Source of the DNA: Rhizopus arrhizus
Taxonomy: Eukaryota > Mucoromycota > Mucoromycetes > Mucorales > Rhizopodaceae
DNA length: 64,000 nucleotides
Direction: 5' to 3'
NCBI GenBank assembly: GCA_024220505.1
Contig: JAKZZE010000030.1
Span: 398,501-462,500, forward strand
Under the pieces are notes generated by a model, which was given only the letters and a program-made list of their open reading frames with translations, was not told the DNA's origin and searched no databases. Made by a program: the position numbers and the translations under genes. Positions 35,131 to 46,073 of the stretch are shown piece after piece. Numbering within the stretch: the first letter of the stretch is position 1; every line of letters starts with the position of its first letter.

Positions 35131-35613
35131 TTTTGGGCATCATATTCAATTTTATTAGACGCGATGGTAGGTTTTGTCTTCCAGAACTTGCCGACTATCT
35201 GCTTGCTTGTTGCGGTCTATACAAGTAACACTATTTTGTAAATGCGTTTATTCGTACTATTTTATAATGTTTTTTTTTTTACCATTTGCGAACGAGTCAT
35301 CTGTCTGAGCATTGTCTCCGCAACGGTACCTGGAACAACATGCTTTAGCATCAGATCAGCATCGTCATATAGAGCTTTATTCCCTGGACGTGCACTAATA
35401 GCCGGGTTTTTTTTGCACAAGTTTGTTGAGATAGTGAATTACGTTCCAATCGCAAGGAGGTTCCAAATCAAAAAATCTATAATAGAAAGGAATTAAGTAG
35501 CCAAGCCCTTGTTTAGCGAAAAATAGAATATGCCTACCTGCAAGAAATAGTTTATCACGCACTTCTTTACTAAGAGCGACTGGAGGTTGTGAGGATGATG
35601 ATTGACTTTCCAT
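33441..35613 (-). pseudogene. Nine-exon Mucorales-type hypothetical protein with homopolymer frameshifts
   Basis: Exons, 5' to 3': 35538-35613, 35283-35476, 35130-35216, 34830-35041, 34616-34775, 34452-34555, 33935-34363, 33731-33876, 33441-33651. Introns have GT/AG ends and, outside the shifts, conserve phase. Recognisable segments are EPPCDWNVIHYLNKLV, SFDHHKAMFGLLAMIRTIA, IRHWTMSTPVPGVYVM and LELVCPQIVRLNENKH. I believe this is one of the large uncharacterised Mucorales families; no catalytic motif is evident. Three single-base changes break it: T6 where T7 fits near 35470, A8 where A7 fits near 35412, and A8 where A7 fits at 33565-33572. The first two compensate each other. Confidence 0.65.
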
Positions 35614-35739
35614 GGCAACTGATATATGGAGCGGATAGAATGGTTCATCAACGCGGTTTTTTTTTTGGTTACAATGGAACAGCATTTCCCAGCACACTTT
35701 TCACTGTCACTTCAAATGATACCGCTCTCGTTTTTTTTA

Positions 35740-37384
35740 TTGGCCAAAATTCTTATTTTTCGCTTTTGTCACTTCCGAAGTTCGTTTTTGTTCGTTTCAA
35801 AGTTCGCTTTTGCATCACTCAATTTTCGTGTTTTTTTAACTTTTGTGCCTACGTTTCAATGAATAACAACTTTTTCTACGAAGACGGACAAGGCAGGATT
35901 TTGGACGAGCAAGGAAACGATGCTGTCGAATGGGAGGAGGAGGTCGATCCTTATAATTTCGGTACTTTGTTGACTTTGTCACAGTATCGAGCTTTTCAAA
36001 GTCGCTTTCCTACAGAGGGTATAGAAGAACTTGATGTGCAGATGGAGGAGTTAGCCGAGGAACTGTCGCAGGCAGAAACTAGTGGCAAGAAGTACAATGT
36101 GTATTCTGATAGCCCGAAGTCAGTTTGCTATTATTTTAACAGAATCAAGCTTTGAAAAGCTACTCCTTCTGGACGTAAAGCGAACATTGAGCCACGAATA
36201 GCACAGATCTGGGCGAAGAGACTCAGGGAAGATCCCAGCTGGAACATCTAAGAGAAGCAGACGAACAAGGTCAACCGAAAGCCTTCTCAACTTCAGCAAG
36301 AACATAAATAGCATCTTCTGGAATTTTTCGATAACTACCCTCAAGCAACGAGGCATGATGCTGTGGAAAGCCTCACTGAAGCATTTGAGGGCTTCATTTT
36401 GAAGGAAACAGCTATCGGCAATTTTATCCTTCATGAGTGCAATTTGACCATGAAGCGAGCGACTTTATAACCTTTGTCACGAAATAGCCCTGAGAACCTC
36501 GAAGCACGTTACAAGTGGACAAATGAATGGGCTATTAATTTGGATATGAATTACCTCGATAACTGGGTTTTTGTGGATGAAACTGGTTTCAATATCAACA
36601 TGAGAGGTCCTTTTGCTCGTTCAATGAAAGGCACACCAGCAATTGTTGAAACACCAACCACTCGTGCTATCACTCACACTGTTTTAGGAGCCATAACAGC
36701 AAAAGATTTCATTGCCCTTGAGGTCAGAGAGCCTCTGAAGCCCAAGAAGATTAAGATTGCTGGAGGCCGAAATAGAAAACCCCCTGTAGGTAAAAAGATG
36801 CCTAAAGGAACTGTTACTGGGCACTATATGAGATTCGTAGCTAAAACACTGGATGAAATGGACAAGTTTCCTGAAATGAAAGGTTTCTACATTGTCATGG
36901 ATAATGCACTTATTCATACCTCGCAAGATATAACAACAATGATTGAGGCAAGAGGTTATAAGGCGGTATACCTTCCTCCTTATTCGCCTGAATTCAATCC
37001 AATTGAGAACTTTTGGTTAATTGTTAAAGGTGCTGTTAAGCGAAGTAAGTTTCAGGACACGGAGGACTTGAAGCAGGCAAAAGTGTTAGCAGAAAAGTTC
37101 TTCACAACATTGCAAATCACTCTGTCAACAACTTTCAAAAATGCCTCAATAAAGAGCCGCTTTAATAAACCTTGAGATTAAACACGAAAATTGAGTGATG
37201 CAAAAGCGAACTTTGAAACGAACAAAAACGAACTTTGGAAGTGACAAAAGCGAAAATGAGCCCTTACCAAAACGAACTTTGGCCAATAAAGAAGCGAAAA
37301 TTGGACTTTATAAAAACGAAAGTTGGTCGGAGATCAAAGCGAAATCAGCTCGTTGGAAAGCGAAAATTGGGGGTGGAGGCACTG
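35740..37384 (+). mobile_element. Element B (Tc1/IS630-like DD34E), degraded
   Basis: The right end (37176-37384) has alternating AAGCGAAAATTG and CGAACTTTG motifs and terminates in GGGGGTGGAGGCACTG followed by TA. The left end (about 35740-35833) is an inverted copy of the inner half of that repeat and lacks the outer approximately 85 bp, so the element is truncated or rearranged on the left. In between lies a broken transposase gene. Confidence 0.8.
35858..37175 (+). pseudogene. DD34E transposase of element B with three stop codons
   Basis: Coding starts at MNNNFFYEDGQGRILDEQG. An acidic N-terminus is followed by a helix-turn-helix region (RIAQIWAKRLREDPSW) and the catalytic core: VDETGFNINM, YIVMDNALIH and NPIENFW, with 34 residues between the second Asp and the Glu. 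Stops interrupt the frame at 36249-36251 (TAA), 36309-36311 (TAG) and 36468-36470 (TAA); at least one intron is likely near 36119-36145. The core from 36474 on is open. Confidence 0.82.
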
Positions 37385-37627
37385 TACTTGCCAATCACTC
37401 AAACAAAATGAAACGTCTGTTGTCTATGATATCGCTATGGATAACTTTTGTTTATTACTATACAAAGTGACAGAAGTAGAACATTTTGATTATAACGTCT
37501 TCCCACCTAAACGAACGGTAAACAGACATAATATACAAGATTGTTACTTATTTTACAACGCTTTTCTTAGGTATACAAGTATAATACAAAGGAAAATGCT
37601 TGGGATATTCAAGCCGCCAACCCGTAA
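37385..37627 (+). pseudogene. Small unknown gene fragment cut by element B, right copy
   Basis: An open exon from the element B border to 37517 (SVVYDIAMDNFCLLLY...FPPKRT), a 53-nt intron 37518-37570, and exon 37571-37627 ending in AANP stop. The in-phase splice and normal intron size argue for a real gene remnant whose 5' half was lost at the element B insertion. It ends 78 bp before PNG1 on the same strand. Family not recognised. Confidence 0.45.
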
Positions 37628-37705
37628 ATTTTGCATTAAAGTTCATTTTCCCCTTACTATCAAATGATTGTCTATTTTTTTATCTTTTTTCTATTCATTT
37701 ATATT

Positions 37706-38573
37706 ATGAATACAAACGAGATTGCGAGGCAAATCACTGATCGTTGGTTTACTTATCTACGCCAGCATATACAACCACCCCAAAGTGTTCAAGAAAAGTC
37801 TTTCTTGAGTCATTTGGAACGTAATGGCACAGTTGCATTTCTTTATGAAAGCAGAGACCTATTAGTATGTCGACACGCGCTTCAATTCGTAAAGACAGGA
37901 ACTTACGTAAGATGTAGGATAAAGCAATGGAAGTCATTCCTCTGCAAAGACTTTATGACGAAGCAGAAGCAGAAGAAAGTGGTTCTCTTGAAGATTTGCT
38001 TGTTCGACGACTACTACATTGGTTTAAAAATGACTTTTTTGTTTGGGTGAACAATGCACCTTGTGATTACTGTTCAAATGTAAAGCGATTGTATTTTATT
38101 GCTAAATGTTTTCAAGGTATTTATACCTTTGATAGACACAAACTCAATCAATAGGACTAGGAACACCTAACGCTGAAGATCTCAAGTATGGAGCACATAC
38201 AATCGAACTATACCAATGCACAACTTGTCGACAGGTTACTCGATTTCCTCGATACAAGTAATAATCATCAACATCAATAATTTCATACAACTCAGAATTG
38301 TTGTAGTGATCCGGGAAAGTTGTTGGAAACAAGGAGAGGACGATGTGGCGAATGGGCTAACGTAAGTAGCCCCGAAAAGTTGTAACGAAAACTCTCAATT
38401 CACCTTATTCACAGTGTTTCGCGTTATGCTGCCGAGCAATTGGAGCAGATGCCAGAATTGTATATGACACAACTGATCATGTTTGGACAGAAGTCTATTC
38501 TGAGTACGAACAACGTTGGATCCATTGTGATTCTTGTGAGGAAGCCTGGGATAAGGTATATGCATATGTGTGA
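37706..38573 (+). pseudogene. PNG1: Peptide:N-glycanase (PNG1), 3'-truncated, right copy
   Basis: Exons 37706-37864, 37918-38079, 38136-38257, 38307-38361 and 38415-38573; introns 53, 56, 49 and 53 nt. The 218-aa product has both zinc CxxC pairs and the full catalytic triad Cys161, His188, Asp205. Phase checks: YESRDLL joins DKAMEVIPLQRL, CSN joins TQTQSIGLGTP, and RFPRY joins NDPGKLLETRRG. After AWDK (38555) the sequence passes into element A and stops. The C-terminal beta-rich part of PNG1 is absent. Its promoter region follows the element B border and the small gene fragment. Activity of such a short form is doubtful. Confidence 0.87.
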
Positions 38574-39646
38574 TAATTACTGAGAAGCACTCGAAGTTTA
38601 TTATCGACCTTGTTGATGAGCGTTCAACTACAACTGTAGCTGGAATACACGAGTTGTTGATCATAGAGTTTCCAAGTCTCTCTGCAAGCCTATCCGCAGT
38701 ATACAGACATCTTAGGACCAGCTGTGCACTATCTATGAAGAAGTTGGAGAAGATTTCAGTTGCTAGAAATTCAGAAGAAACTTTGAAGAAGAGAAAGGAG
38801 ACCATCCTTCAATGGCTAGCTGATAGAGAAATGGGCTTTGAGAACAATTGCGTATTTTTGGATGAAGCAGGATTCAATCTTCACATGACACGCACTCGTG
38901 GCTGGTCTAAGAAGGGAGCACCTGCTAAGACAACTGTCCCTGCTTCAAAAGGCACTACAATAACCATCCTTGGTGCCATCTCAAGTGCCGGCGTTATTGA
39001 CATTTCTTTGAGAAAGCCAATAATGGTTTCGGGAGCTAAGAAGAGAAGAGTAGATGGTAAAGTTGTTACAACAACAGCCAAAGTTGGAACAAGGGCCGAG
39101 CATTATCTAAATTACTTGAGTAATGTGATGGATGTTCTTGACCGAAACAACATGAGGGGCTTTTACTTGGTAATGGACAATGCTTCCATACATAAGCCAG
39201 CTACAGTAAGAAATTTGATAGAAAGCAGAGGCTATAGGTGTGCATATCTTCCACCATACTCACCATTCCTAAACCCAATTGAGCTATTCTGGTCGAAGGT
39301 GAAGTATGGTGTCAAAAGAAAACCTTTCGAAACTGGTGAGACACTCACACCCAGAATCATGGATGCCTGCTTCAAGGTAACCAAGAAAGACTGCCAAGGC
39401 TGGATCCACCATTCCCTCGGATTCTTTGAAAAGTGCTTAGCCCTGGAGAAAAACTTATAATGAGATTAAAGCATAAATAAGCTTTCTACTAATTGCCCCT
39501 TTTTTTTTCTCTTGATTTTTCCTGAGTTTTTCTCTTATTTTATTGGTCAGTTTTCTCTTAATTGATCTAAAATTTTCTCTTATTTTATCCAATAATTTTC
39601 TCTTATTTTCTCTGAGACTGTCTCTTAATTGCTGAAAAACACAATA
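38556..39646 (+). mobile_element. Element A (Tc1/IS630-like DD34E), 5'-truncated, right copy
   Basis: Starts directly after PNG1 exon 5 and ends at a TA near 39645. The subterminal block 39510-39620 holds repeated TTTTCTCTTAT motifs. No second terminal repeat exists on the PNG1 side. Confidence 0.8.
38570..39460 (+). pseudogene. DD34E transposase of element A, N-terminally truncated, right copy
   Basis: Same 296-codon open frame as the left copy, with D98 (VFLDEAGFN), VMDNASIH and NPIELFW. It begins with GTG inside the PNG1 junction and overlaps the last four bases of the PNG1 reading in another frame. Confidence 0.85.
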
Positions 39647-39971
39647 TTTTTGTGACATTGAATTTTATGACTATTATATTCGTTAACCTCTTTCTATCCT
39701 GCTGCTCATCCTCTGTGGTTTAGGTACTGAACATATAATACATGCTCAATTTTTTCTTTTTGAACCAGGCTGTCAAAAGTTACTGCATTCAATAAAAATG
39801 ACAAAGAAATTAAAATTCCACTGCAAAATAAAAAATCACTAGAGAACTCTTTTAAAAAAAACTGAATGCCTTGTTCAGCATAAAGAGACAGGAGGAGAGA
39901 AAAATGGATGAGATCAACAAGGACAAGACATGTTTTATTGATAGAGTTTAGCCCAACCGGCTCCAGGATTT

Positions 39972-41340
39972 TCACCGACCAAGGAACCAATCCAACCAAG
40001 ATTGCTTTGACTTCTTTTCATCCAACCGTACCTTTGTCTCACTCGTTTCATCTCTGGCCTGTTTCAAAAAGGGCATCACGCTGGATCCAGCGGTTCCCAG
40101 GACCTGCTGTCCGTCCGCTGGGCCGAGTCGATCCTGTTTCCGAGCTTGATTGACGACGTAAAGGGAGACGATCTGAACATGCTTATCACGAAACAACTTG
40201 AGTTGATGGACACAGGCGTTATACAACCGCACCAGCTCCTCTTCGCTGCTGTCCAACCCGAGCACGAACGGACGCACGTTGGCCGCAGCCTCGACTGCCT
40301 CCAGAAAGGCCCGGTGAGGTCCAGGCATGTGCTGACGCATAGCGAGCATGAACGGATTCGGCTCGGCGTCCGTCTGACCCGTCTCACGATGCACCACACC
40401 GAGCGCGACGTCCAAAACGGCGATCAGACAGCTTTGGGCCGCACTGGCTCCCGCAAACGACTGACCGAGATCGCCGCAGGCTTCATAGATCAGTCCCTTC
40501 TCCAACTGTTTCCAACCGGACAGGTACGGTCGAATCGATCCGTAAAACACACCAGGATCCAATCTTTCAAACATCCGTGGCAGCTGCACGTTCATCGCTT
40601 TCAGCGCGCGCTCGATCGTTTCCAGGCTGGCCTTCAGGCCGGCACAGTGGCCGTTTCGGACATGGTCTAGGGCGGACACGATCGCTGGCAGGCAAGGGGC
40701 GCCGGCGATCTCGACGGAGGCCGTGACCATATGAAACCAGGATTCATCCGGCGTGCCGGTAAACGTCGCCAGGGCTTCCATGTTGCTATGCCATCTTTAG
40801 TCTTCTCTCCTTTTTCTCTCTCGCTTTTACCTTAGCTCCAAAGGACCTTCTTCATCGATCAAACGGTAATTCCAAAGAGCCACCGAGGCATGACACAGAA
40901 CCGGATGCAGACCCAAGTGCTCAGAGACCTGGGTGAGTGGCACGGCCAGTTGGGCAGGAAGGATCTAATCGCACATCTTTATTTCTTTTCAGTCGTTTTT
41001 CTGTTTCCCCTTACCTTGGCTGCTTCTTCACCTCCCCAGACATACGCATGCGATAGAAAGCAAAGGACCAGAAAGGCCCTCTGGTACTCTTCTGTGGTCT
41101 GCAGTCGACTGGAATCCAACAAGGACAGCTAAGGCATCGTTCAGTCACTGGACGAGATGGGCAGACACTTACCTTTTGGATCTCTTTCCGTATCGTCTGG
41201 TTCGCTAAGGCTTCATGCAGGCCATCCAGCCTGTTTTCCCAAGGAGCAAAATAGGCCTGGGGCAGTCTTTGCATCGGCGGTTTGGATGGCAGGAACCCAG
41301 TGATAGGAGAAATACCGTATTTCTCAAGAGACAGTGACAT
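39972..41340 (-). CDS. BNA2: Indoleamine 2,3-dioxygenase (tryptophan to N-formylkynurenine)
   Basis: Four exons, 41173-41340, 41015-41128, 40831-40928 and 39972-40794, encode 400 aa in phase; introns are 44, 86 and 36 nt. The protein starts MSLSLEKYGISPITGFLPSK and shows RAFLVLCFLSHAYVWG, VALWNYRLIDEEGPLEL, ATFTGTPDESWF and MPGPHRAFLEAV, the last holding the proximal heme-ligand His of IDO. The enzyme opens the indole ring of tryptophan, first step of the kynurenine route to NAD. Length fits fungal IDOs. The third intron is only 36 nt, yet without it ELR would not join WHSNMEALATF. Fungi often have several IDO paralogs, so the symbol is by family. Confidence 0.93.
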
Positions 41341-43310
41341 GAGGAAAGTGAATGAGAGGGGAGGAGAGGAAGGAGATCTTATAACTCTTGTTGCACCTTG
41401 AGAATTCTAACCGATCTTTCGACTTTTATCATCCGTCATCAAATCACTTTTTGTAAAAAGTAAATTGAATGTCCCGTTCACGACGTAATAGAGTTACACT
41501 GGTTCCATTTTCCCCATCTTCCTGTGGAATATCCGAATGGTTATCTTGTGTCAATCCTAAAGGCACTGAATAAAAAAAAATGAATCTGCTTGGGATGCGT
41601 GTATTCTAACTGAACCTGGTTGAGTGGAAGCGCTTGCAATGTCCATCCTCAGTTGTGAATCACTTTTCCCCTTTTTTTTTACCTTTCACGTATCCCAAAT
41701 TAAAAATAGACGCAACTATTTTTTTTTTCGCAAGTACAATTGTAAATGACAAGACCTAAAAATGGGAAACACGTCAAAATAAAATGTTACACTTGTAGAT
41801 AACAAATGGTGGATGTTTTATTTTGGGGCAAAAGTATTATCCATGAAGATTGGTATCTTTATGTAAAGAAAGGTTTCTTGAACAAGTAGCTATGAAATAA
41901 GAGTCTTATGAAATAAACAGAGAGAATATTTCACTTTTAAAAATCGACTTTATTTACTTTATTCAAAAAATATAAAGTAAACGAGGATAATTGACATCCT
42001 CTTTACAAGTAGACAGATCCACACAGAGCGGCAGATCACATCTCTCGATTTGGAAATTCACAATTACCATGACATCATATCCAACCTCATTGTTTCTTTT
42101 ATTTCTTTATGAAACGTCTATAAATAAGCTACAAGAAATGCATTGATAGCACGATTTCTAAGGTGGCTGCTTTATGACGTATGAGTTACACGACCCAACT
42201 ACTTTGCCAAAAAAAAAAAAAAAAAGATTCATTGGATAGTGTAACAGGAGTCGACCAGTAGAAAGCTTCATGACTCACAGTGTCCACGAGATCCATGGTC
42301 GTTGCTCAAGACTGCATTTACCACATTCGGTCCTTTTTACAAAAAGGAAAGAGTGAGAGAAAAGTTCGAATGGATTCGGGTTGATTGTAAGCCGTGCAGT
42401 AAGGATTGAAACAGGGACGAATGCTACTGTGAAGCATCATGGACGTCTCCAGTCTATCCCTGTCGTTTCAAACAGCCTCATGTTGGATTGAATTCACTGA
42501 GACAAGAAAGATCTAATCAACACATCTCATCCATAGTTCCAACGTCATCACAAGATCCTCTTGAAAACTCAAAAGTACAACAGAAATGTGTTCAAAGCAC
42601 TTTAAAACAAGACGCTTTTGGAGAGCTCTTGGTGTGACTCCAAGCAAATTTCTGAAAAGTCAAGCAGAAATGAATCCAAAAGATAGACTTCATTCAACAG
42701 TAGTTTGATAATAAAAAGTGTGTGAATAAAAAGATGGTGGTTTCCATGTCTTTTATCTACTTTTGTAGACTGAACAAGTTTCGGTAACGTTGTTTGATGA
42801 CTGATGTTTTCGAGATCTTTGACTCACTTCTTGTGGTTGATAAACCACTCAACCGTAGCAGGTTTTGCTGTCTGCATACTTTAAAAGGTGCTGTGGATGA
42901 CCCACTGTCGAAATCGAACATGGGTGAGCATACAGTGTCTCCTGTGGAGATAAGATGACGACAGCCAATTAGGTCATCTAGCCTTTATCATAGAAAGAAG
43001 GCAAGAAGGCGATGGGGGTTTGAATGAATTCAACCTGCTATCGATAGAGCCACAAAGATGAGGGTAGACATTCTCTTGTAGCAAACATACCCTTGCTTAT
43101 CTAAAATAAAGGTCCTGATGGGTGCACAGATAAATCAACGTGTGGCTAACTCAATGTTATGCAGACTGCATTCTTCCTCCTTTTTAAAATTTCCCAAGGG
43201 TTGTTTTCTGCTTAACGTACTTGATGACTAGAGTATCATCCTACACCTTGTATTAAAAAAAATGAATCGGGTGAATTCGTCTGCTTGAAAACAAGACAAG
43301 AAGGATTTTT

Positions 43311-43346
<36 letters not shown>

Positions 43347-44083
43347 AAAGCAAGTTTAAATTTAGTAATTTCCGAACCGTCCTCTCTCTCTCTCTTTAAA
43401 CCTCTTGTTAACTCTTCTTCTTTTTATTCAATACGAATAAAACATGATTGTAAAGAATAAGAAAGTACACAAAGCATTCAAGTTTGTTTTGTATCATTAA
43501 CAGTGAAAGGGATTCATACGATTGAATGTGGCAAATGATTTATGCAGGCTCCGTGTACACAAATGTATGCAGCATGAGAGAATGAAAGAGAAGAAAGTTT
43601 ATTTCAATTGTGAACAACTGTTTCTTTATCTCCCTTGGACTGTTTATCACTTTCTCTCCTATTAAATAATAAACATAGATCCTATTCATCCAACGGGCTT
43701 TTACAGTCAATTGATTCCAAACAAGTCTATATAAAAAAAAGGGGGAGGGGAAAGGGTGAACCTATTGACATGCTAACAAAATGTACGCCAAATCGATTCA
43801 TGTATAAAAAAAAAAAAAAAAAAAAATCTTGCAGTGATTGATCGATCATGATCTGGCATGGTTAGCCCATAAAACAAGTTTTAAATGAACGAGGACTCAA
43901 GATATCTATCAAGTAGTGTCAAAAAAGAAAATTGAATTAAAAATAGTGGCAAATAAATATGCAAAAGATGTAAGGGCATAATTAACAAAACAAAAGAAAA
44001 AAGGAAAGAGAAAGGGGGGTAAAGGAGTTTGGTATATAAATACAGCCTGCGAAATTTTTCTTTTTCTTTTCTCATTCAATTTT
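41341..44083. other. Intergenic, no supported gene
   Basis: 2.7 kb with no convincing ORF. It contains T-rich and A-rich runs (43316-43345, 43808-43826). The middle (42240-42960) is less AT-rich than typical spacer here and could hold a non-coding transcript, but I see no tRNA, rRNA or certain snoRNA box pair. Confidence 0.4.
44030..44040 (+). promoter_or_regulatory. TATA-like box of the 44.1 kb small gene
   Basis: GGTATATAAATAC about 50 bp upstream of the ATG at 44084. Confidence 0.5.
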
Positions 44084-44353
44084 ATGACTCGTCGCCATTT
44101 ATTTCAACGCTTGTCTCGTCTCTTTAGAGATGACAAACACAAGGGTTCTGAAAAGGTCGAAATCGATGAATTACCTCGTCTTTCTACTTCTTCATTTTCT
44201 GGCCAACTTACCATCTCCACCTGTGATACTTCTTCATTTGTAGAACCACCAGTCAAATTGGGATTAGCAGATCAAGTGAAGCTGATATTGGGTGACGCGA
44301 TTGAAATAGCAGATCAAGAAATTGAAAGAGAACAACAACAGTCAATCTACTAG
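44084..44353 (+). CDS. Small unknown protein, 89 aa
   Basis: An intron-less ORF starting MTRRHLFQRLSRLFRDDKHK, basic at the N-terminus, Ser/Thr-rich in the middle (LSTSSFSGQLTISTCDTSSF) and ending with an amphipathic, Glu/Gln-rich helix (VKLILGDAIEIADQEIERE). A TATA-like box, a pyrimidine-rich leader and AATAAA-like sites after the stop support a real gene. I do not recognise the family. Confidence 0.6.
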   Translation: MTRRHLFQRLSRLFRDDKHKGSEKVEIDELPRLSTSSFSGQLTISTCDTSSFVEPPVKLGLADQVKLILGDAIEIADQEIEREQQQSIY

Positions 44354-44699
44354 TCTTTTATCCTACTTGTATTTCTATTGTAATCTATTAAAACCTATTT
44401 TATAATAAATTATCTATCCATCCTACTGCACTATGTGTAATACAATAACTCATTTATGCAAACAAGTCTGTAAATGAAATTCACAATCATGTCCTAGTCT
44501 GATCATCAAACCACACACACGAAACAAGGAGGAAGGCAAGATTAAATTCTATAGGCTCACTGCTGATCATCTCTCGAAACAAGCGTGTTCTTCCCCCCTC
44601 TCCCTGAATTTACTTTAAAGACTCCCGTTTTAAGTAGTCGAGCATCTTTTTTATTTTCTAAAGAAGAGTTCTTGTTTTCTATCTAACAGACACTGATAT
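44354..44699. other. Short intergenic, convergent 3' ends
   Basis: Between the small gene and the 3' end of the AAA ATPase gene. AT-rich; polyadenylation-like AATAAA near 44403. Nothing else seen. Confidence 0.4.
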
Positions 44700-46073
44700 T
44701 CAATCAAGATTTTCTTGTTCAGGCGTATCCGTCGCATAACTATAGGACTTTACACCTTCAGAACCATAAAAATCAGCCAAATTCAGTGGACGTGTATTGA
44801 TTCCCTATTCAAATTATCAGGACTTGATCACATCAACACAAACGCATTTACCCCAGAAAGATCTAAATCGATCAAATCTTGACTTGCATCGTCACTCCTT
44901 GTCACTGTCTGAACAGATCGAACATATTCACGAACGGGTATCATGGCCGCATTACGACAGAGTTCCTTTAAATCACTTCCCGATAACCCTGCTGTTCTCT
45001 GCACTAATTCGTTCATATTAAAATCAGATGCTAGCTGAATATCTTTCAATAACTATAGGGATGATCATCAGTACTCAGAGTAGAACATAAACATACTTTA
45101 CAAGTTCAAGAATACTTTTTCGTTGTGATTCACTTGGCAATCGAACCGAAAATCTCTTTGGCATTCTTCTCAAGATGGCAGAGTCAATATCATTCGGTCG
45201 ATTCGTCGCACCCAAAATCACAATACGACCCTCCTCACCCGTCGTCAGTCCATCCCAAAGACTCATGAACTCTGCCTTCATCATGCCCGTCGTCTCATGA
45301 TCCGTACTTCGACGTTCACGCAAGAATGAATCAATCTCGTCAATAAACACAATCGACGGCTGCAGTTTCCTAGCCAACGTAAACACGGCCGACACGAGCT
45401 TGTTGGATTCACCATAGTATTTATCCGTCAAGGTCGAGACGTGCACGTTAATAAAGGTCGCTCCACTCTCTTTTGCAAGGGCTTTGGCTAACATCGTCTT
45501 GCCACAACCAGGTGGGCCGTAGAGCAAGACACCCTTGGGTGCACCCAACAATCCAGAGGCTGAAGTGAATAAATCAGGATAGCAAAGTGGATAAATCACA
45601 CTTTCGCGAAGTTCTTGAATAATAGAATCCAATCCACCAATCTCTATCCAACAAGACGTCAGTCACACTCTTTTTTCTCCCCTTTCTTGTCTGCTTACGT
45701 CTAAAGTTAACACTGATTTCATCCGAATGGATCACTTCTGCTGCAATAATCTGTTCATATTCTGATAACTTGATGTCTTTCTATTGTAAACGTCAAAGAA
45801 ACAATCAGGGTCAGCAAGACCAAAAGACTTACACCCAGTTTGCCAAGAACACGATTACTTTTCGCTTTGGCTTCTTGACGTTTTGCTCTTGTGGGATCTA
45901 AAGAACTTGCGACATACTTGAAAGCAAAATAAAACGCTACTTGAGAAAGTGCAAATAAAGCAACTGGATGGTTTGTCAGAAAGGTGTCTATCGTCTCGTT
46001 TTTTTTTTTATGTATTGAATATACCATCTGCTGCATATTTTTTAGTTTCTGGACGTTGTAACCAAGACTTCAT
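44700..46073 (-). CDS. MSP1: Msp1/ATAD1-type outer mitochondrial membrane AAA ATPase
   Basis: Six exons, 46025-46073, 45833-45987, 45699-45780, 45102-45643, 44852-45052 and 44700-44804, total 1134 nt, 377 aa. Introns are 37, 52, 55, 49 and 47 nt. A transmembrane segment lies near residues 25-42 ([18 protein letters not shown]). The AAA domain has [15 protein letters not shown], Walker [11 protein letters not shown], Walker [12 protein letters not shown], and [17 protein letters not shown] with the arginine finger region. Msp1/ATAD1 extracts mislocalised tail-anchored proteins from the mitochondrial outer membrane. Length fits human ATAD1 (361 aa). The first exon encodes only 16 residues. Confidence 0.94.

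Larger units (their letters stand above)
37100..39646. repeat. Inverted duplication 2, right arm
   Basis: Reverse complement of 23551-26098, almost without differences; one visible change is the G/A near 39515. Element B is complete on its inner side only here, so this arm is probably nearer the original arrangement. Confidence 0.93.

Noticed and set aside
42240..42960. Possible snoRNA or other ncRNA cluster
   Set aside because: TGATGA- and CTGA-like pieces occur but no box pair with a convincing terminal stem could be assembled.
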